Positions 61,405-64,000 of a stretch of 64,000 nt of DNA are shown in pieces. Source of the stretch: Timonella corticicola. Its GTDB lineage: Bacteria; Actinomycetota; Actinomycetes; Actinomycetales; Cellulomonadaceae. A model generated the notes under the pieces. The model worked only from the letters and a program-made list of their open reading frames with translations. It did not search any database and had not been told where the DNA came from. The first letter of the stretch is position 1; each line of letters opens with the position of its first letter. The position numbers were made by a program, and so were the translations under genes. The stretch covers positions 1 to 64,000 of the forward strand of contig NZ_JBHUOP010000001.1 of assembly GCF_042683685.1 (NCBI RefSeq), written 5' to 3'.

Positions 61405-61695
61405 TTGATTGCTATCTTTGCTTTTTTGCTGTGGTCAATCTATGCCGTTGGATTGATTTTTGCAGCGTGTAGTGCTTTTGCAGTCGGCCTTATGCTTACC
61501 GGAGCGCGTGAATCAGCGCTCAATCAGTCGTTGGTAGCTTGGCTTGTGTACTTGGTTATTTTCATGACTATTCCGGTATCGATACTTAATGGTGTTCCAA
61601 CCTGGAATCATGCAATTCCTATGGGGGTCGGAGTGGTTCTCGGTGTCGTTACCGGACTCTTTTACGGTAGGTCCCTGCCGCGCGGTCAAGACTGA
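61405..61695 (+). CDS. Small membrane protein (paralogue group)
   Basis: 96-aa protein with three hydrophobic segments (LIAIFAFLLWSIYAVGLIFAA, LVAWLVYLVIFMTIPVSI, MGVGVVLGVVTGLFYGRS). TTG start with AAGGGGA upstream. Its layout and terminal G-rich helix with YGR match the 106-aa neighbour. Likely a duplicated pair of unknown role. Confidence 0.68.
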   Translation: MIAIFAFLLWSIYAVGLIFAACSAFAVGLMLTGARESALNQSLVAWLVYLVIFMTIPVSILNGVPTWNHAIPMGVGVVLGVVTGLFYGRSLPRGQD

Positions 61696-61757
61696 AACAT
61701 CGGCGCGGTCAGGCACGGGAGTGGGGCAGGCCGCGCAAACACGGTAACGTGAGACAC

Positions 61758-62915
61758 GTGAACCCACCAAACCACGACGCTGACCTGCTTGTAGGCGACC
61801 TTGATGAATCACAACTCCTTGCCCGGATCTTCCCGCTGCTCCCCACAAACTCCGGTGTGCTACTTGGTCCTGGAGATGATTGCGCGGTTGTCTCTGCGCC
61901 GGATACACGCTTTGTCGTGTCCACCGATATTCTCATTGAGAACGTTCATTTTCGCCAAGAGTGGTCAACCGGATATCAGGTGGGTTGGCGGGCTGCGATG
62001 CAGAATCTCGCGGATATCGCGGCGATGGGTGCGCGTCCAACGTCGCTTGTGGTTGGGTTGGCAATTCCAAAACAGTTGCAGGTGAACTGGGTAACTGAGT
62101 TCGCACGGGGTTTGGGTGATGCTGCACGCCAGGTTGGTGCAGCGGTTGTTGGTGGGGATCTGTCGGGTGCTGAACAGATCTTTGTGTCGGTGACCGTGCA
62201 CGGGGACCTGGAGGGGCGCGCTCCGGTGCTGCGCTCAGGCGCGCGGGTCGGTGATGTTGTTGCGCTGGCTGGCTGTACGGGTTGGTCAGCGGCTGGTCTC
62301 GACGTGCTCTTACGTGGCGGGTTGCCCGAAGATGGCCTCGATGGTTCTCTGTCTACCGCCTCCGCACAGATGGTGGCTCTCGCCCTTCAGTCGTTCCTCA
62401 CCCCAACCTCGCCGATTGAACTGGGATCAGTTGCGGGCAAGGCAGGGGCAACAGCACTCATGGATGTCTCCGATGGCCTCATACGCGATGCACAGCGTAT
62501 CTGCGCCGCATCGGGAGTCGAGATCGTATTCGACTACGACGCCCTACTCAACGCCGTGCAGGCACCCGTCCACAACCCCAACCTCACCTTCACGGGGCCA
62601 CCCACCCAGGAAGTATCGACTCGCGGCGCACTCCCGAAACTTGCCCGCCTGCTGGGAGCCGCGAATGCGGATGAAGTTGACCTGCTCGTCGCCAAGTGGA
62701 TGCTGACTGGGGGAGAGGACCATGCACTTCTCGCCACCTTCCCGAGCGAGACGGGTGTGCCCGCAGGATTTGCGACGATCGGGCGGGTCACAGCGTCATC
62801 CGTGCCTCCCAGCACTCCCACGGAAACACGACGACCCGCAACGCGCTGGGGCGCGGTGCGGGTCGAGGGAATCGAGTTGGACGCCGATGGCGTTGGTTGG
62901 GATCACTTTCGGTAA
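61758..62915 (+). CDS. thiL: Thiamine-monophosphate kinase
   Basis: 385-aa AIRS/PurM-fold kinase that forms thiamine diphosphate. LLGPGDDCAVV binds ATP and metal, followed by VSTDILIENVHFRQEW, the signature of ThiL, and GRAALSD-like ATALMDVSDGLIRDAQRI. GTG 61758 is preferred to GTG 61749 because TAACGT ends 7 nt before it (leaderless). Its 3' end overlaps the convergent acetyltransferase gene by 13 nt. Confidence 0.93.
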   Translation: MNPPNHDADLLVGDLDESQLLARIFPLLPTNSGVLLGPGDDCAVVSAPDTRFVVSTDILIENVHFRQEWSTGYQVGWRAAMQNLADIAAMGARPTSLVVGLAIPKQLQVNWVTEFARGLGDAARQVGAAVVGGDLSGAEQIFVSVTVHGDLEGRAPVLRSGARVGDVVALAGCTGWSAAGLDVLLRGGLPEDGLDGSLSTASAQMVALALQSFLTPTSPIELGSVAGKAGATALMDVSDGLIRDAQRICAASGVEIVFDYDALLNAVQAPVHNPNLTFTGPPTQEVSTRGALPKLARLLGAANADEVDLLVAKWMLTGGEDHALLATFPSETGVPAGFATIGRVTASSVPPSTPTETRRPATRWGAVRVEGIELDADGVGWDHFR

Positions 62916-63415
62916 CGGACCTCTAGCAGGTGTTCGCCACCGAACTCTTCCAGTTTCTCAACGTTGTCGTACTTGAAGTTGTGCCGCTCGTAGAATTTGC
63001 GAGCACGGAGATTCTTCTCGAATACCCACAGGGTCAGTGATACGCCCTCTGGGACGGTTTCGTCGACGGCCTGCATGAGCAGTTTCGCCACGCCAAGGCC
63101 CCAGGCCTCAGGGTCGAGGTACATCGTGTAGAGGGTGCGGTCCCCGGGTTCCGCATCCTCGTCGGGCGATGGGCCAACTGATGCGAAGCCAAGAGCGCGG
63201 CCAGCCGATTCAGCGATAAACACCTGGGTGTCATCCCGGGACAGCACGGTCTGCCATACAGGTACCTTGTCCTGAGGGTCGAGGCTGTTGAGGTAGTCGG
63301 CGGGGACGTAGCCTGCGTATGCCTGTTGCCACGACAGTGTGTGGATACGCGAGATGGTCAAGACATCGATGAGCTCAGCATCTCTGACAACAACGCTTTC
63401 AAGTTCTTCTACCAT
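62903..63415 (-). CDS. GNAT family N-acetyltransferase
   Basis: 170-aa acetyltransferase. VVRDAELIDVLTISRIHTLSWQQAYAGYVPADYL is the family opening, YLDPEAWGLGVAKLLMQA the acetyl-CoA motif, and KFYERHNFKYDNV the closing motif. Its ATG may be read from a leaderless mRNA (CAGTCT 6 nt upstream). Convergent with thiL. The substrate is unknown. Confidence 0.9.
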   Translation of the reverse strand: MVEELESVVVRDAELIDVLTISRIHTLSWQQAYAGYVPADYLNSLDPQDKVPVWQTVLSRDDTQVFIAESAGRALGFASVGPSPDEDAEPGDRTLYTMYLDPEAWGLGVAKLLMQAVDETVPEGVSLTLWVFEKNLRARKFYERHNFKYDNVEKLEEFGGEHLLEVRYRK

Positions 63416-63584
63416 CCCTACAGACTGCCACGTTTGCGCACGTGTGTGAAGAGAACGCGTCTGGGTGGGGACATCTTCACTGCATCGTTACAACGGGTAG
63501 ACATGAGGAAGATTCCATTTCTTGTCGGAGTATGGGTAGGGCTTGGCCTTGTGTGTCCCCGATACGGGCCTTCACACTCGTTTC

Positions 63585-63651
63585 GGTGTTGCGGTTCTGT
63601 CGGCAGTGTTACCAGAAAAGATGGGGACACCGACGACAGGACCGTAACATT
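63585..63651. repeat. Palindrome, GTTCTGTCGGC family, copy 2
   Basis: Left arm 63585-63613 and right arm 63623-63651 pair imperfectly around 9 nt. The core CGGTTCTGTCGGC is shared with 58585-58653. Confidence 0.65.
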
Positions 63652-63746
63652 GACCTATCGCCCCCGAAGGCGGACATGGCAGTGGGTGGGTAGCGCGGCT
63701 GACCGGGGAGGTGGGTGAGCGCGATTGCTTCACTGGACACACAAAA

Positions 63747-63772
63747 AGACCCCCGGCACTGCCGAGGGTCTT
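63747..63772 (-). terminator. Terminator of rpmB
   Basis: AAGACCC/GGGTCTT with an inner GGC/GCC pair around ACT; on the minus strand it is followed by a T5 run. About 40 nt after the rpmB stop. Confidence 0.8.
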
Positions 63773-63813
63773 CTTGAAGATGAAGTGGTGCGGTATCTAG
63801 CCGCTCCTCAACA

Positions 63814-64000
63814 TCAGATGTTGCGAGTCACCTTGCCAGCCTTGAGGCAGGAGGTGCAAACGTTAAGGCGCTTTGGCGCACCGTTGACGATTGCGCGAAC
63901 GCGCTGGATGTTTGGGTTCCAACGGCGCTTCGTGCGCACGTGCGAGTGCGAGATGCTGTGCCCGAAGCTTGGGGCCTTTGCGCAGACGTCGCAGTTAGCA
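63814..64000 (-). CDS. rpmB: Ribosomal protein L28 (partial, start beyond the window)
   Basis: 61 codons plus stop are visible; the start lies past the window edge, probably about three codons away. The frame begins ANCDVCAKAPSFGHSISHSH, then VRTKRRWNPNIQRVRAIVNG, and ends NVCTSCLKAGKVTRNI. The CDVC and CTSC pairs are the zinc-binding cysteines of the C+ paralogue, so this is the zinc-binding form. thiL-rpmB proximity is typical for actinobacteria. Confidence 0.95.
   Translation of the reverse strand, partial: ANCDVCAKAPSFGHSISHSHVRTKRRWNPNIQRVRAIVNGAPKRLNVCTSCLKAGKVTRNI

Larger units (their letters stand above)
63416..63813. other. Gene-free interval with GTTCTGTCGGC-family palindrome and rpmB terminator
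   Basis: It holds a palindrome pair (63585-63651) and the terminator of rpmB. No convincing gene is seen on either strand. Confidence 0.6.

Overview
This window is chromosomal DNA from an actinobacterium (Actinomycetota). The evidence is the GatCAB operon, the order leuCD / NdgR-type IclR regulator / murA / plsC / gpsA / ddl / DUF3515 lipoprotein / thiL / rpmB, a lipoate ligase with swapped domain order, a DUF3516 helicase, GTG/TTG starts and moderately high GC. The order resembles Micrococcales-type genomes, but I cannot name genus or species. About 40 protein genes, four tRNAs and many intergenic palindromes are present. Many genes have a TANNNT-like -10 box ending 6-7 nt before the start codon, so leaderless mRNAs look very common.

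Layout. 0.2-4.2 kb: gatCAB plus an acetyltransferase. 4.2-12.1 kb: branched-chain amino acid genes ilvB-ilvN-ilvC behind an attenuator with an Ile/Leu/Val-rich leader peptide, an APH-like kinase, leuB and ilvE. 12.3-15.8 kb: a PadR-controlled ABC exporter on the minus strand with a double palindromic operator. 16.0-17.9 kb: citramalate synthase cimA behind a second attenuator with a Val/Ile leader peptide. 18.0-25.0 kb: lipoate ligase, cupin, hypothetical, YccF, YbaK-type deacylase, acetyltransferase and a large helicase. 25.4-30.3 kb: a four-gene ABC importer operon and a HAD phosphatase. 30.9-38.2 kb: alanine/glycine:sodium symporter, two paralogous unknown proteins, a protein of the actinobacterial family annotated as 3-methyladenine glycosylase, an aldo/keto reductase and a methyltransferase.

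38.5-45 kb: FAH-family hydrolase, gltX, HAD hydrolase, methyltransferase, a tRNA cluster (Gln, Glu, Glu, Glu) that encloses a remnant of a TetR-type regulator, and a winged-helix AlkZ-like protein. 45.3-52.8 kb: NdgR-type regulator divergent from leuCD, an rRNA/tRNA methyltransferase, murA, plsC and gpsA. 52.9-61.7 kb: a conserved core (cystathionine-synthase-like gene, ddl, DUF3515 lipoprotein) interrupted by two visibly AT-richer accessory patches. These hold secreted proteins next to small multi-pass membrane proteins. 61.7-64 kb: thiL, an acetyltransferase and the end of rpmB.

Most notable. (1) Two look-alike leaderless attenuators controlling ilvBNC and cimA. Because CimA makes 2-ketobutyrate for isoleucine, leaderless-leader attenuation would link acetolactate and citramalate synthesis. 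(2) A dispersed repeat family with consensus near CTGATTGGCGACGAKCCGG, found singly or as inverted pairs around 80-100 bp structured cores, plus further palindrome families. (3) Secreted-protein/small-membrane-protein modules at 53-55 kb and 59-61.7 kb that could be effector-immunity-like systems; this last point is inference.
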